Assembly (NCBI RefSeq): GCF_947496875.1
Contig: NZ_CANMEH010000014.1
Span: 1-64,000 of the forward strand
Direction of reading: 5' to 3'
DNA from: an uncultured Paracoccus sp.
GTDB lineage: Bacteria; Pseudomonadota; Alphaproteobacteria; Rhodobacterales; Rhodobacteraceae
Length of the DNA: 64,000 bases
The notes beneath the pieces are model-generated. The model saw only the letters and a program-made list of their open reading frames with translations. It did not search any database and was not told the DNA's origin. Made by a program: the position numbers and the translations under genes. Below, one piece after another: positions 35,701-44,229 of the stretch (the first letter of the stretch is position 1; every line of letters begins with the position of its first letter).

Positions 35701-37041
35701 GGCGTCCGACAGACGCGCGCAGATGTCAGCGGGCAGCAAGGGCCGGTAGGAGGGCTTCGGCGGTGCGACCGAGGCCATGGCTGCGGATTGCACAAGCTTG
35801 GTCGGATGCGGCTGCGCGCCAGCAATGCGTAGCGATTGCAGCGTATATTCCTCATAGATGGCGTCGGACAGGCGAGCGCCTTCCGGTTGCGTCCAGTCCA
35901 CGGTCTCATAGGCGAGTTCGGCGCCCTCGGGATCGTTAGCGAGAGCAGCGGCAGGTCGTGCCGCTGTCGCGCGGGTCAGATAGCCTCGCACGGTTTTCGG
36001 CGCGGCGGTCGAAGCAGGCACCACGATCTTCGGCAATGATACCGGCGAACGCTGCGGGACATGCGCCTCGATCCATTCGATCAGCGTAGCAACATCCAGC
36101 GCGATCCCTGGAGAGGCCGGAAAGATGCCAGGATCGTCGGCGGGCAGTTTGTCGATCACGGTCAGCCGCGTGTCGATCGTGGTGCCGTGCTTTGCATAGA
36201 CCGCACCATCGACGGCAGCGCTGAACACCACGCGGCCACGGGCCTGCAAGCGGATGAAGGCGTCTCGCCATGCCGGAGCTTCGGGGCCAAAGCCAGCGCC
36301 GGTGATCGTCACCAACCGCCCGCCGGGAGCAAGACGGGCCAGTGCCGCGGCAACATGGCGATAGGCCGCATCCGCGACACGCCCGCTGACATTGGCCATG
36401 ACCGAGAATGGCGGGTTCATCAGCACCACGGACGGGACAGCATCCGGAGCCAGATGATCATCGATCTGGGCGGCGTCGAAGCGGGTGACGGCAAAAGCCG
36501 GAAAGAGCTCGGCAAGCAGATCGGCGCGGGTCTCGGCCAGTTCGTTGAGGATCAGCGAGCCACCGATGGTCTGCGCCAGGATCGCCAGAAGGCCGGTGCC
36601 CGCCGATGGTTCCAGCACCCTGTCATCGGGCGTAATCGCGGCAGCCGTCAGAGCGGCAAGGCCGAGGGGGATCGGCGTCGAGAATTGCTGGAAGTTCTGG
36701 CTTTCCTCGGAACGCCGGGTCTGCGTCGGCAATAGTCCGGCGATCTTTGCCAGCACGGAAATCCGTGCAGCCCGAGACGCTGCTTTACGGAAAAGCGCCT
36801 TTCCGTATTTGCGCAGGAAGAGAACTGTGGCGACCTCGCACGCCTCATAAGCCATCTTCCAGTCCCACGCGCCGGTAGCATCGGATGCGCCGAAGGCCGT
36901 TTCCATAGCACCGCGCAATGTCACGGCATCGATGCGCTGGCCGCGTTCGAGATGGGGGAGCAGAAGACTGGCCGCAGCCAGGATCGCGGGCGCAACCGCC
37001 AGCGGCGTGACCGGATCGGCCACGGGGAAAACCATGTTCAT
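32719..37041 (-). CDS. Strawberry-notch helicase with N-terminal methylase
   Basis: A 1440-residue two-part protein. The N-terminal region has VLEPSAGTGLLAILAQTIGG and VVLMNPPFSVMANVSG, the SAM-binding and NPPF motifs of N6-adenine methyltransferases. It is followed by a superfamily-2 helicase: LGDGTGAGKGRQSAAIILDN (Walker A), IIFDESHSMQN (DESH) and RVLVFSDAGGTGRSYHAELS, then GLGRTNRTNQAQPPLF (motif VI). Strawberry-notch-like ATPases are ICE backbone genes; a role in protecting or unwinding transferred DNA is assumed. The start at 37041 (MNMVFPVADPVTP) is preferred over 37359, which runs through the leader and a terminator. Confidence 0.9.
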   Translation of the reverse strand: MNMVFPVADPVTPLAVAPAILAAASLLLPHLERGQRIDAVTLRGAMETAFGASDATGAWDWKMAYEACEVATVLFLRKYGKALFRKAASRAARISVLAKIAGLLPTQTRRSEESQNFQQFSTPIPLGLAALTAAAITPDDRVLEPSAGTGLLAILAQTIGGSLILNELAETRADLLAELFPAFAVTRFDAAQIDDHLAPDAVPSVVLMNPPFSVMANVSGRVADAAYRHVAAALARLAPGGRLVTITGAGFGPEAPAWRDAFIRLQARGRVVFSAAVDGAVYAKHGTTIDTRLTVIDKLPADDPGIFPASPGIALDVATLIEWIEAHVPQRSPVSLPKIVVPASTAAPKTVRGYLTRATAARPAAALANDPEGAELAYETVDWTQPEGARLSDAIYEEYTLQSLRIAGAQPHPTKLVQSAAMASVAPPKPSYRPLLPADICARLSDAQLETVIYAGEAHADHLAGAWTVDEHFDNVSAAPEDAAGSIRFRRGFMLGDGTGAGKGRQSAAIILDNWLRGRRKAIWISKSDKLIEDAQRDWSALGMERLLVTPLSRFPQGKPITLSEGILFTTYATLRSDDRGEKVSRVKQIVEWLGSDFDGAIIFDESHSMQNAGGGKGERGDVAASQQGRAGLRLQHALPDARVVYVSATGATTVHNLAYAQRLGLWGGEDFPFQTRAEFVEAIEAGGVAAMEVLARDLRSLGLYTARSLSYDGVEYELIEHQLTDEQRHIYDSYAAAFAVIHGNLDAAMEAANITGSEGTLNRQAKSAARSAFESTKQRFFGHLLTSMKTPTLIRSIEADLEAGHAAVIQIVSTGEALMERRLSEIPTEEWNDISVDVTPREYVGSYLQHSFPVQLYEPFTDGEGNLSSRPVFRDGQPVKCREAVARRDEMLEQLGSLPPVPGALDQIVQRFGTDMVAEVTGRSRRIVRKGDGVSARLAVENRAPSANLAETSAFMDDQKRVLVFSDAGGTGRSYHAELSAKNQRLRVHYLLEPGWKADAAIQGLGRTNRTNQAQPPLFRPIATDVKAEKRFLSTIARRLDTLGAITRGQRQTGGQGLFRPEDNLESAYARDALRQLYLLIVRGKVEGCSLERFESATGLKLMDSNGVKDDLPPITTFLNRLLALTIELQGILFAAFEQLLQARIDGAIASGTYDMGLETLKAESFIVTDRQVIHTHPGTGAETRLLTLTERKRNQPVTLDAALAELDDPRARLLINERSGRAAVQIPTTSVMLDDGEIERRVRLIRPMEAMNIPVRATGETHWIEADRAAFTTAWKAELAQVPEFTDSILHMVTGLLLPIWKRLPQDSARVYRLQTDEGERIIGRRVSPAWAANASTSGVTNSLTPDAAYTALIEGRTILDLAEGLQLRRVRVMGANRIELTGFTDAMRERLRAYGLFSEIISWKLRFFVPVDATGPEIIGKLLDRFPALRIGEREAA

Positions 37042-37146
37042 GTCGGGAACCTCAGGAGAGCGGGAAGGACAAGCCCGGACAGCGCTCTCTCTCGACCACC
37101 CGGACCTGACCCTTTCCGGCCCACCTCTCACTCTCAAAGCGCAGCA

Positions 37147-37180
37147 TGAAAAAGCGCCCCGACCGGACGGCGGGGCGCTT
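37147..37180 (-). terminator. Intrinsic terminator after the 37199 gene
   Basis: AAGCGCCCCG (37152-37161) pairs with CGGGGCGCTT (37171-37180). On the minus strand the stem is followed by TTTTTC. It ends the unit 38252-37199 and isolates the strawberry-notch gene, which has its own leader. Confidence 0.85.
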
Positions 37181-37198
37181 GTCAGTGTCTTCTCGGGA

Positions 37199-37843
37199 TC
37201 ATCCGAAGCGGCGACCGGCTTCGGTGAACGTGTATTCATTGGCGGCGATGGTTTCATCGACCGCTTCGTCCGAGGACAGATAGTCATATTCGCGCTCAAG
37301 CTGGCGGTAGAGCCAGCGGGCCAGATCGCGCAACGCCTCGATGATCGTCTCCTCGGCATCAGCGGTCATGTCCTGCCAGGTCGGGCTGTCGCGCTCGACC
37401 GAGATCGACATGCAGTATTCGTGATAATAATGGCCGCGATGGCTGGCCTCTGCGCGAATCTGATAGAAGTTTCGGCGCTGGATCGCCTGAAGGGCATCGG
37501 CGATGCGGTGCAGTTCGGTGTCCTGCGGCGCGTATTCCCGGATCAGGTGCGGCGCCTGTTTGCGGTAGGAATAGAGAGATTCGAAGCAGGCACCGTCCCC
37601 TTGTGACCAGAAGCCCCGGAACCAGATGCACGGTTCCTGCCGTGTGCCGCCGTCCATCAACCGGACGGTGCGGGTCTTGAGGTTGAGCCCGAGGATTTCG
37701 GCGATGCGCTGGAAATCCTCATAGACGGCATCGTACCAGTCATAGTCGAAGCCGCCCTCACGATACCAGGCGCGGGCCTTGTCCTTCGCCGCGTCGGAAA
37801 GTTCTCCCAAGCGATAGACGGTGGTTTCGATGATCTCAGGCAT
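37199..37843 (-). CDS. Conserved ICE protein, unknown function
   Basis: A 214-residue soluble protein from MPEIIETTVYRLGELSDAAK. The start was chosen at 37843 because of the 8-bp overlap with the upstream gene. It is rich in aromatic and acidic residues (YREGGFDYDWYDAVYEDFQR, CIWFRGFWSQGDGACFESLY, RGHYYHEYCMSISVER). Related proteins in databases are often called antitoxin of a toxin-antitoxin stability system, but I see no toxin partner and no DNA-binding motif. The tyrosine- and tryptophan-rich pattern is also seen in some anti-restriction or phage-mimic proteins; that is only a suggestion. Confidence 0.75.
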   Translation of the reverse strand: MPEIIETTVYRLGELSDAAKDKARAWYREGGFDYDWYDAVYEDFQRIAEILGLNLKTRTVRLMDGGTRQEPCIWFRGFWSQGDGACFESLYSYRKQAPHLIREYAPQDTELHRIADALQAIQRRNFYQIRAEASHRGHYYHEYCMSISVERDSPTWQDMTADAEETIIEALRDLARWLYRQLEREYDYLSSDEAVDETIAANEYTFTEAGRRFG

Positions 37844-38252
37844 AGGGATCTCTCCCTTCCAGAACCGAGGAAAGCCAGCCGTCAGTATAGATCCAGTCCA
37901 CTGTTTCGCCGGTGGCAAGATCGAGGACATGCGCACCACCGCCGAAGCCGTCGATTCTCGGCCTGGAACAACTGTTTGCGTATTGAAGGCCCCATAGTCC
38001 CGTCAGGCCGAACTCGGTGGCGCAGCGTTTGACGAACTGGATGACATGTTCGGGATCGCCGGTGACGTCATCGCGCATCCAAAGCTGCGTACCGACATGC
38101 TCTGGCTGGATGGAGAGTAGGAAGCCATCCGAGGGTGGATCTTCGGCGGCATTGTCATCCGCCAGAGCGTTGTAGAGATCAAGCGCGCGGGCAGCGTTTT
38201 CGGGGGTGCCTACGTCGAGCAGGCAGGAAAAGTGCGTGTAATAGCCGGCCAT
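37836..38252 (-). CDS. Conserved ICE protein, unknown function
   Basis: A 138-residue acidic protein starting MAGYYTHFSCLLDVGTPENA, with GFLLSIQPEHVGTQLWMRDD and IQFVKRCATEFGLTGLWGLQ and an aspartate-rich end. I do not recognise a domain; similar acidic proteins accompany ICE backbones. It overlaps the next gene (37843) by 8 bp, so the two are coupled. A perfect 6-bp stem, GGCCCG/CGGGCC (38274-38294), lies just upstream of its GGAG Shine-Dalgarno. Confidence 0.75.
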   Translation of the reverse strand: MAGYYTHFSCLLDVGTPENAARALDLYNALADDNAAEDPPSDGFLLSIQPEHVGTQLWMRDDVTGDPEHVIQFVKRCATEFGLTGLWGLQYANSCSRPRIDGFGGGAHVLDLATGETVDWIYTDGWLSSVLEGRDPYA

Positions 38253-38316
38253 CGTGGTCTCCTGAGAAGACATGGCCCGATGCACGACCGGGCCGAATGG
38301 ATGAAAATGATGAAGC

Positions 38317-38865
38317 TCAGGCGGCCAGTGGCAGGCGGAGCAGATCGGCCGAGGTTTCGCGCCAGAAGGGATCGACCAACCGGGCCTCCAGCGCAGCGGC
38401 GCGGTAACGCAGCCGTCTCGCATCACCGGGGTCCGATGCCCTGAATGCCATACCGCGCAGGCGGCTGGCCTCAGTGACGATCCTGCGTGCCTCGGCATCG
38501 CATGCGACTGGCTGTTGCCAGAGGATAATGCCGGCGCGGATTTCGCCAGCGAGGACCAGGCGCTGATCTTGGTCCTGAATGAGCATGATGCGCGGCTGAA
38601 AATACGGGAAGCTGTCAGGTCCCATGCAAATATCACCGCGTGACAGGCGCACGGCGGCGGCCTGCATGGCCCCCTCCGGTGATGGGCATTCCCCAAGCGG
38701 GATCATGCGGTCGAAGCTGTTTTCATCGTCGCTGGCGCAATAACTGGCTACGCCCAGGCAGGAGATGCGCAGCGGCAGCTTTTGCGACCGATAAAGCGCG
38801 GGCATAACATCGGCAGCCAGAATCTGACCGATGGAACGGAAGGTTTCGGAACGGGCAAAGGTCAT
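38317..38865 (-). CDS. Conserved ICE protein, unknown function
   Basis: A 182-residue protein starting MTFARSETFRSIGQILAADV, with LRISCLGVASYCASDDENSF and the C-terminal RYRAAALEARLVDPFWRETS. It has no membrane segment and no motif that I recognise. ATG 38865 is used because GGAG lies 9 bp upstream; a GTG at 38874 is also in frame. It is preceded by the structured leader at 38879-38960, shared with the ParB and ArdC genes, which suggests co-regulation. Confidence 0.72.
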   Translation of the reverse strand: MTFARSETFRSIGQILAADVMPALYRSQKLPLRISCLGVASYCASDDENSFDRMIPLGECPSPEGAMQAAAVRLSRGDICMGPDSFPYFQPRIMLIQDQDQRLVLAGEIRAGIILWQQPVACDAEARRIVTEASRLRGMAFRASDPGDARRLRYRAAALEARLVDPFWRETSADLLRLPLAA

Positions 38866-38878
38866 CGGGATCACTCCA

Positions 38879-38960
38879 TGACGGGCGCCGGTGAGCCCCT
38901 CTCTCCAGCCCTCAACCCGTCACGGCCGAACGGCCCGCACTCTTCCTCTCTGACCGGGCT
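38879..38960 (-). promoter_or_regulatory. Repeated structured leader, copy A
   Basis: The stem TGACGGG (38879-38885) / CCCGTCA (38916-38922) ends right at the GGAG ribosome-binding site. A second small hairpin GGCC..GGCC (38923-38935) and an AGAGGAAGAG run (minus strand) precede it. The sequence between is closely shared with leaders at 44230-44300 and 45711-45785. It probably forms an mRNA leader element controlling translation. Confidence 0.6.
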
Positions 38961-38969
38961 TGTTCCCGT

Positions 38970-39060
38970 TTCCGCTGCCGACGATGGGGGACCATCGTGA
39001 GGCGCTGAAGGCCCGAAGCGCGGGCTACCGAGCTCGGGCCGTGGGGATGAGGCGCTTCCG
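38970..39060. other. Strongly self-complementary intergenic segment
   Basis: ACGATGG (38980-38986) and CCATCGT (38992-38998) form a tight hairpin with a 5-nt loop. GGCCCGA (about 39010-39016) pairs with TCGGGCC (about 39034-39040) around GCGCGGGC. It lies past the stop of the 54-residue gene and may be its terminator or a small RNA; no U-tract is evident. Confidence 0.4.
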
Positions 39061-39064
39061 CGCC

Positions 39065-39229
39065 TTATTCCCACGGGTCCAGCTCCAGCTTCACCATGTC
39101 GTCGTCGCCGTCGAACTCGGCGGCGGGGCAAGCGGCGTGGGTACCGTCTCCGGCCTGGAACACAACGATCGAAACCATCAGCGTGGTGGCGAGGCTGGCG
39201 GCAAAGGCGGTGGCATCTGCATAGGACAT
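39065..39229 (-). CDS. Small conserved ICE protein (54 aa)
   Basis: A frame from MSYADATAFAASLATTLMVS to an acidic end (DGDDDMVKLELDPWE). The first half is hydrophobic enough for one membrane helix. A structured leader precedes it: CCTGTC..GACAGG around a GCGGGGG/CCCCCGC hairpin (minus strand, 39239-39285), ending at the AGGAG site. I think it is genuine because of its leader and codon use, but the function is unknown. Confidence 0.5.
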   Translation of the reverse strand: MSYADATAFAASLATTLMVSIVVFQAGDGTHAACPAAEFDGDDDMVKLELDPWE

Positions 39230-39285
39230 GGGTTCCGGCTCCTGTCTTTGGAGGCGGGGGACCATCCCCCGCGCGACAGGCGCCC

Positions 39286-39776
39286 GAAGCGTCTGACCGG
39301 ATCTGCAATCACCCGAGGGCGTTCGGACTTATTCCGAAACCCCGAGGGCAGCACGCGCGCGTAAGCCGACCCCTTCGGGGTTGAATGTCAAAGAGACGGA
39401 TCGGACCAAGGTTTGCGAATGGAAGCGGGGGTGGTTCTTCGCATCTGACAGGATGCCGGATACCCGTTGCAGATGCTCTGCCGCGCCAGCCTTGCCACCA
39501 TGCTGGCCTCAGGATCGTGTTCCCTTCAGGACAGAGATGGCTGACGCTTGACCTTAAGAGGCAACAGAATTCATGGTGAAGCTGGGACTGGAGCAGTTGA
39601 TTGACGAAGAGAGCCCATAACGATCGGTCGCCGCTCCTGTGGCGAATGCAGATGCAGCAAATAAATGATATCTTGCCGACTATACTATCTATTACAAGCA
39701 GATCGTTGAATGTCATGTACATTGCCCTGTGAGAGCACAATCCATAGTATGACACTCGTTCAATGGGGGGCATCAG
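39286..39776. other. 490-bp non-coding junction upstream of the OLD-like gene
   Basis: No supported gene. Base composition drops sharply after about 39600 (TTGCCGACTATACTATCTATT and following), marking the boundary between ICE backbone and the inserted OLD-like gene. The AT-rich last 150 bp probably contain its promoter; a GGGGGG run at 39766-39771 acts as its Shine-Dalgarno. Confidence 0.45.
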
Positions 39777-41879
39777 ATGAAATTGACTAGGTTCAGAGTC
39801 ACCAATTTCCGGTCCGTGTCGGACAGTGGCTGGCTTGATGCAGACGATGTGACAGCCCTGATTGGGGTCAATGAGTCTGGCAAGACGAACTTGTTGCTGC
39901 CCCTTTGGAAACTCAAGCCTGCCCAAGACGGTGAAATTCAACCGACTTCCGATTACCCCAAAACAATGTTCGGAGAAATCCGTAACGCGCCTGGCGACTA
40001 TCACTTCATCGAGGCAGAATTTAGTGCCGGGGTTTCAAGCGCTGCCATCGCGCGTGTCGCCGGCATCTCACCTGAGATCGCAGAGACAGTCCGCGTTACA
40101 CGTTTCTTCGACGGCGCCTATCACATCGAGTTTCCAAAGCACCAACAGACAACGACTGTCACGCGAGCGTGGCTCGCAGGCAAACTCACCGGGACAGCGG
40201 ATGCTGTTGGGGCAGCACAGGCACTCAAGAAAGAAGCCGAGTTGCAGCCTCAGTTGGTCCAGGGCCTCAGAGCGACCGCCGACGTGCTGCCCGACGCTGA
40301 GAACCTTAGAGCCGCTCAGTTGCGCACCGCAATCACTGCGGTCGATGCGCTGATACCCGCCGAACCGGCAGAGACCAGCATTATTGTCCCTATGGTCCGG
40401 CAACTGTCTTCGGAGCTAGGCGAGCAACTTCACGTCCTCACGACGCCGCCGCCAGGTGAGGTCGAGGGCGTCACCGACGCTGTGGTTAATGCCATTCCGC
40501 CTTTTGTCTACTATTCCAACTACGGCAATCTCGACTCAGAAATCTACCTGCCGCATGTCGTCGAGAACCTCGCGCGCCAAGATTTGGGTGCGAAAGAAGC
40601 AGCAAAGGCGAGAACGCTGCGGGTGCTGTTTAGCTTCGTGAAGTTGGAGGCAAAGGAAATCCTTGAACTCGGTCGTGACTTTAAAGAGGTGAATGGCCAG
40701 AACCGAGAACCAACCGCAGATGAGATCGCCGTAATCGCGGAGCAGAAGCGGACGCGATCAATCTTGCTTCAATCAGCGGGCGCAACCCTGACCACTCGCT
40801 TTCGAGATTGGTGGAAGCAAGGGGATTACCGTTTTCGGTTTGAGGCAGACGGAAATCACTTCCGAATTTGGGTAGCTGACGACCGGCGTCCGACTGAGGT
40901 CGAACTTGAGAACCGAAGCACGGGTTTGCAGTGGTTTCTGAGTTTTTATCTTGTCTTCCTTGTCGAAAGCAGGGGTGACCACAAAAAAGCGGTCCTACTC
41001 TTGGACGAACCAGGCGTGTCCCTGCACCCGCTAGCCCAACGTGACCTTTCCGCGTTCTTTGAGAGCCTGTCCAAGACAAACCAGATCATCTATACGTCTC
41101 ATTCGCCCTTCCTTGTCGATGCGGATCGACTTGAGCGGGCTCGGAAGGTGTATGTGGCAGCGGACGGGACCACGAAGGCGACGCCAAACCTGCGCCACAG
41201 CGAGGGCCGAGACGAACAGGCTGGGGCGGCATATGCCGTTCATTCCGCACTGAACCTGAGCGTTGCAGAAAGCCTGCTTGTTGGTTGTCGGCCCGTGCTG
41301 GTCGAGGGCCCATCAGACCAGCATTACCTGACCACAATCAAGGCGCTGTTGGTCTCCGGCGCAAAAATCACGCCCAAGCGAGAGTTGGTCTTCCCGCCGT
41401 CTGGCGGAACGAAAACGGCGCGGGTGGTGGCGAGCATCCTCACTGGTCGCGATGAAGTGCTGCCGATGATGCTGTTGGACGATGATGGGCCCGGCCGCCA
41501 GATGCGCGCCAACCTGGCCCAGGGCCTGTATGCGGAACGCCCGGAGAAGGTGCTGAACGTCGCAGACCACGTTGGCTACGAGCGTGCAGAAATTGAAGAC
41601 CTAATACCGTTCGACATCATCGCCGATGAGTTGGACCGAATGGAACGCGATCCAGACGTCAGGTTTGCGGATGTTGTGCAGGTGGGTCAGCCGATTGTAG
41701 GCCAGATCGAAGCATGGGCGCAGGCGCAGGGCGTAAACCTTGACGAGCACTGGAAAGTGCCGCTGTCGATCAAAATCAAACAGAGAATGTTAACAAGGGG
41801 ATTGAGCACTATTCCGCACGATACCGTGGAGCGTTGGGTCGGACTGTTCGAGGAATTCTCGGCTCAAGACGCACAATAG
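39777..41879 (+). CDS. OLD-family ATPase/TOPRIM nuclease
   Basis: A 700-residue protein with an N-terminal SMC-like ATPase: KLTRFRVTNFRSVSDSGWLD, Walker A IGVNESGKTN (about residues 28-37) and Walker B VLLLDEPGVSLHPLAQRDLS near 405-420. A C-terminal TOPRIM nuclease follows, with the acidic motif VEGPSDQHYL near 509-518 and LLDDDGPG near 565. OLD nucleases cut DNA and several act in phage exclusion. No GajB- or PtuB-like helper lies downstream, so it looks like a class 1, single-gene form. It is the only plus-strand gene for 11 kb of backbone, with lower GC, so it is a late insertion. Confidence 0.88.
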   Translation: MKLTRFRVTNFRSVSDSGWLDADDVTALIGVNESGKTNLLLPLWKLKPAQDGEIQPTSDYPKTMFGEIRNAPGDYHFIEAEFSAGVSSAAIARVAGISPEIAETVRVTRFFDGAYHIEFPKHQQTTTVTRAWLAGKLTGTADAVGAAQALKKEAELQPQLVQGLRATADVLPDAENLRAAQLRTAITAVDALIPAEPAETSIIVPMVRQLSSELGEQLHVLTTPPPGEVEGVTDAVVNAIPPFVYYSNYGNLDSEIYLPHVVENLARQDLGAKEAAKARTLRVLFSFVKLEAKEILELGRDFKEVNGQNREPTADEIAVIAEQKRTRSILLQSAGATLTTRFRDWWKQGDYRFRFEADGNHFRIWVADDRRPTEVELENRSTGLQWFLSFYLVFLVESRGDHKKAVLLLDEPGVSLHPLAQRDLSAFFESLSKTNQIIYTSHSPFLVDADRLERARKVYVAADGTTKATPNLRHSEGRDEQAGAAYAVHSALNLSVAESLLVGCRPVLVEGPSDQHYLTTIKALLVSGAKITPKRELVFPPSGGTKTARVVASILTGRDEVLPMMLLDDDGPGRQMRANLAQGLYAERPEKVLNVADHVGYERAEIEDLIPFDIIADELDRMERDPDVRFADVVQVGQPIVGQIEAWAQAQGVNLDEHWKVPLSIKIKQRMLTRGLSTIPHDTVERWVGLFEEFSAQDAQ

Positions 41880-41991
41880 CTGTATATATAGGCGCGCCGA
41901 TTGGTTTGCTGCCAGTCTTAGAACGCATCAACCTCTGAGCAAATGAAAAGGCGTTGCTGCAGCCAATAGCAGCTTTGTTGGGATAGCTCCC

Positions 41992-42021
41992 AAAGAAAAA
42001 GCCCGATCACGAGGATCGGGC
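41992..42021 (-). terminator. Intrinsic terminator of the ParB-like gene
   Basis: GCCCGATC (42001-42008) and GATCGGGC (42014-42021) form a perfect stem with a 5-nt loop. On the minus strand it is followed by TTTTTCTTT. It lies 57 bp beyond the ParB stop, and it also lies between the convergent OLD and ParB genes. Confidence 0.9.
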
Positions 42022-42077
42022 GAGTTACGGAAACGGAGGGTGATATACGGGGCGACCGAAGCCGCCCCGCATGATTG

Positions 42078-44216
42078 CTATTCAGCAGCGACCATATGCT
42101 GTTCTTCCTCGTCATCAGCCGGATCGTCCTCGCCATCACCGGAGAGGAAATCAGGCAGATCGTCGGCTTCCGCCGCAGCACCTGATACCGGATCGACTTC
42201 GATACCATCATCCACCATGCGCAGCGGCTCAGGCAGCCAGCCGGTCTCGGCCAGCAGGCGTTCGGCTTCCTTGGCCATGTCGCCCTTCTTGAGGTGCCCG
42301 ATCAGATCGGCAGCCCGGTCTCCGGCCCCTTCGCGCACGGCTTCAAGAATACGCGGCTTGGTCACGCGGCCGAGATAATTGCCAACGGTCGGTCGCCAGC
42401 CCACGGCCACCATGTCGAGGCCGGTCGAACGGGCCAGCCGGTCAGCCTGCGACAGGCGGATGTCCAGCCCGTGCTGACTGACGCCCGTGCCGCTGTAAGG
42501 GTTCGGCTTTTCATAGAGCGCGTTGACACCGAAGCTGACGCAATGGGCGAGCAAATCCATGCGCGACCCATCGTCCAGATCGGTCAGCCAATCCCAGAGG
42601 GCAGCATCGTCTGCCGGGACATGATCGCCCCAGCGTTCGTGGCGGTCAGCGATGGCCTTGGCCGACGCGCTATCGCGCAGATACTCGGCCTGCGCGGGCA
42701 GATGAACCTCCCGGACCTGTGCCTCGAGGCATCCCTTGCTGGAATGCGGAATGAAGCAATCCATGACCAGCCGGTGGAGCAGTGCCGTCATGGCGACATG
42801 CGGGTTCACTGCCACCGCATCTCGCAGCGCCAGCGTGCGATGCGCGGTCAGCTCGCTGACCAGACGATCGGGCAGCGGCTTGATGGTGTCGGCCTCGTCG
42901 TCCTCCTCAGTTTCGACTACCTGGCCGCCCAGCGTGATGACTGCACGCATGCGGCCTTCCTCCGGTTCTGCCCGTTCGATCACCTCGCCGGTTTCCGGGT
43001 CAACGATCTCCGCCTCCGGTTCCGCAGGCGTTTCATCCTCGGCGCGAACATAGCCGCGTTCGACTAGCAGGGCGCCATCGGCGTCGACGCTGATGAAGAC
43101 ACCCGCCATGCTGATTTGGTCCGGCTCGAAGGTTATTGGACGGCGCTCGAAGGTTTCCAGCGCCTGTTCGATCTCACCGAGGCGCACGTCGATCTCGTCG
43201 GGCAGCTCGTCAGCCTCTCCATATTCGGCTTCAAGCCGGTCATATTCGCCACGCAATACCTCGCGGGTGCCGCGTTCCTCTTCGCTCAGATCGACCGTAG
43301 TGCCGACAATCTGGCGAAGGTCATGATCGTGACCATAGGGAAAGGTGATGGCGACCTCGATCCACTTCCAGCCCTCGGCGGCGATGGCTTCGGCCTCGGC
43401 CTTCAGCTTTTCGCCCACGAGCCGGTCGAGCAGCACCGGATCTTGCAGCCAGCCGCCATCGTCCTGCTGAAAGAGATCGCGCAGCACGCAACCGCCAGCC
43501 TCTTCATAAGCTGCAATGCCCACGAAAACCGCCCGCTTGTCGGCGGCGCGGACCGTGGTTTCGGTGAGCAAGCGGCGGATGTGGTAAGGTTCTTTCTGCC
43601 AGCCGTCCTTGATCGCGTCCCAGACCTGCTCCTGACGGGCATGGTCAGAACTGACGCTGAAGGCCATGAGCTGCTCCAGCGTCATGCCGTCCTCGGCATA
43701 GACGTCGAGCAAAGCCGGTGAGACGGAAACCAGACGAAGGCGCTGCTTCACCACCTTGGCATCCACGAAGAAGACGGCGGCGATGGCTTCTTCGGTCATG
43801 CCCTTTTCGCGCATGGCCTGGAAGGCCCGGAATTGGTCGAGCGGATGCAGCGGTGCGCGCTCGATATTCTCGGCGAGCGATACCTCGTCGATCAGCACAT
43901 CGGCGCTGGCCTCCGACACGACGCACGGAACCGGCGCGACTTTGGCGAGGCGCTTCTGCTTGACCAGCAGTTCCAGCGCCCGGAAGCGGCGACCGCCGGC
44001 GGGCACCTCGAACATGCCGGTTTCCTTACCCTCGGCATCCACGACCGGGCGGACATGCAGGGACTGGATCAGGCCGCGACGCGCGATGGACTCGGCCAGT
44101 TCCTCAACCGAGATCCCGGCCTTGACGCGCCGGACGTTGGACTGGCTGAGCACCAGCTTGTTGAAGGGAATGTCGCGTGAGGACGACAGGGTGATTTTCT
44201 GCGTGGCAGTGGCCAT
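42078..44216 (-). CDS. ParB/Spo0J-like partition protein of ICE type
   Basis: A 712-residue protein. The N-terminal ParB/sulfiredoxin domain has ISVEELAESIARRGLIQSLH (about residues 34-53) and the CTP-binding motif SLAENIERAPLHPLDQFRAF (about 113-132). A KorB-like HTH follows (MTEEAIAAVFFVDAKVVKQR). The remaining about 500 residues are specific to ICE proteins, with an acidic end. It is expected to bind element DNA and help maintenance or gene control. It is not adjacent to parA (24872). Upstream it carries the structured leader copy B. Confidence 0.9.
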   Translation of the reverse strand: MATATQKITLSSSRDIPFNKLVLSQSNVRRVKAGISVEELAESIARRGLIQSLHVRPVVDAEGKETGMFEVPAGGRRFRALELLVKQKRLAKVAPVPCVVSEASADVLIDEVSLAENIERAPLHPLDQFRAFQAMREKGMTEEAIAAVFFVDAKVVKQRLRLVSVSPALLDVYAEDGMTLEQLMAFSVSSDHARQEQVWDAIKDGWQKEPYHIRRLLTETTVRAADKRAVFVGIAAYEEAGGCVLRDLFQQDDGGWLQDPVLLDRLVGEKLKAEAEAIAAEGWKWIEVAITFPYGHDHDLRQIVGTTVDLSEEERGTREVLRGEYDRLEAEYGEADELPDEIDVRLGEIEQALETFERRPITFEPDQISMAGVFISVDADGALLVERGYVRAEDETPAEPEAEIVDPETGEVIERAEPEEGRMRAVITLGGQVVETEEDDEADTIKPLPDRLVSELTAHRTLALRDAVAVNPHVAMTALLHRLVMDCFIPHSSKGCLEAQVREVHLPAQAEYLRDSASAKAIADRHERWGDHVPADDAALWDWLTDLDDGSRMDLLAHCVSFGVNALYEKPNPYSGTGVSQHGLDIRLSQADRLARSTGLDMVAVGWRPTVGNYLGRVTKPRILEAVREGAGDRAADLIGHLKKGDMAKEAERLLAETGWLPEPLRMVDDGIEVDPVSGAAAEADDLPDFLSGDGEDDPADDEEEQHMVAAE

Positions 44217-44229
44217 GTCAGGGTCTCCA

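Noticed and set aside
37042..37359. N-terminal extension of the strawberry-notch protein
   Set aside because: It runs through a purine-rich leader and an intrinsic terminator of the upstream gene; family proteins begin like MNMVFPV.
39309..40004. Minus-strand 231-residue frame
   Set aside because: Antisense to the OLD-like gene start and to non-coding DNA, with no recognisable features.
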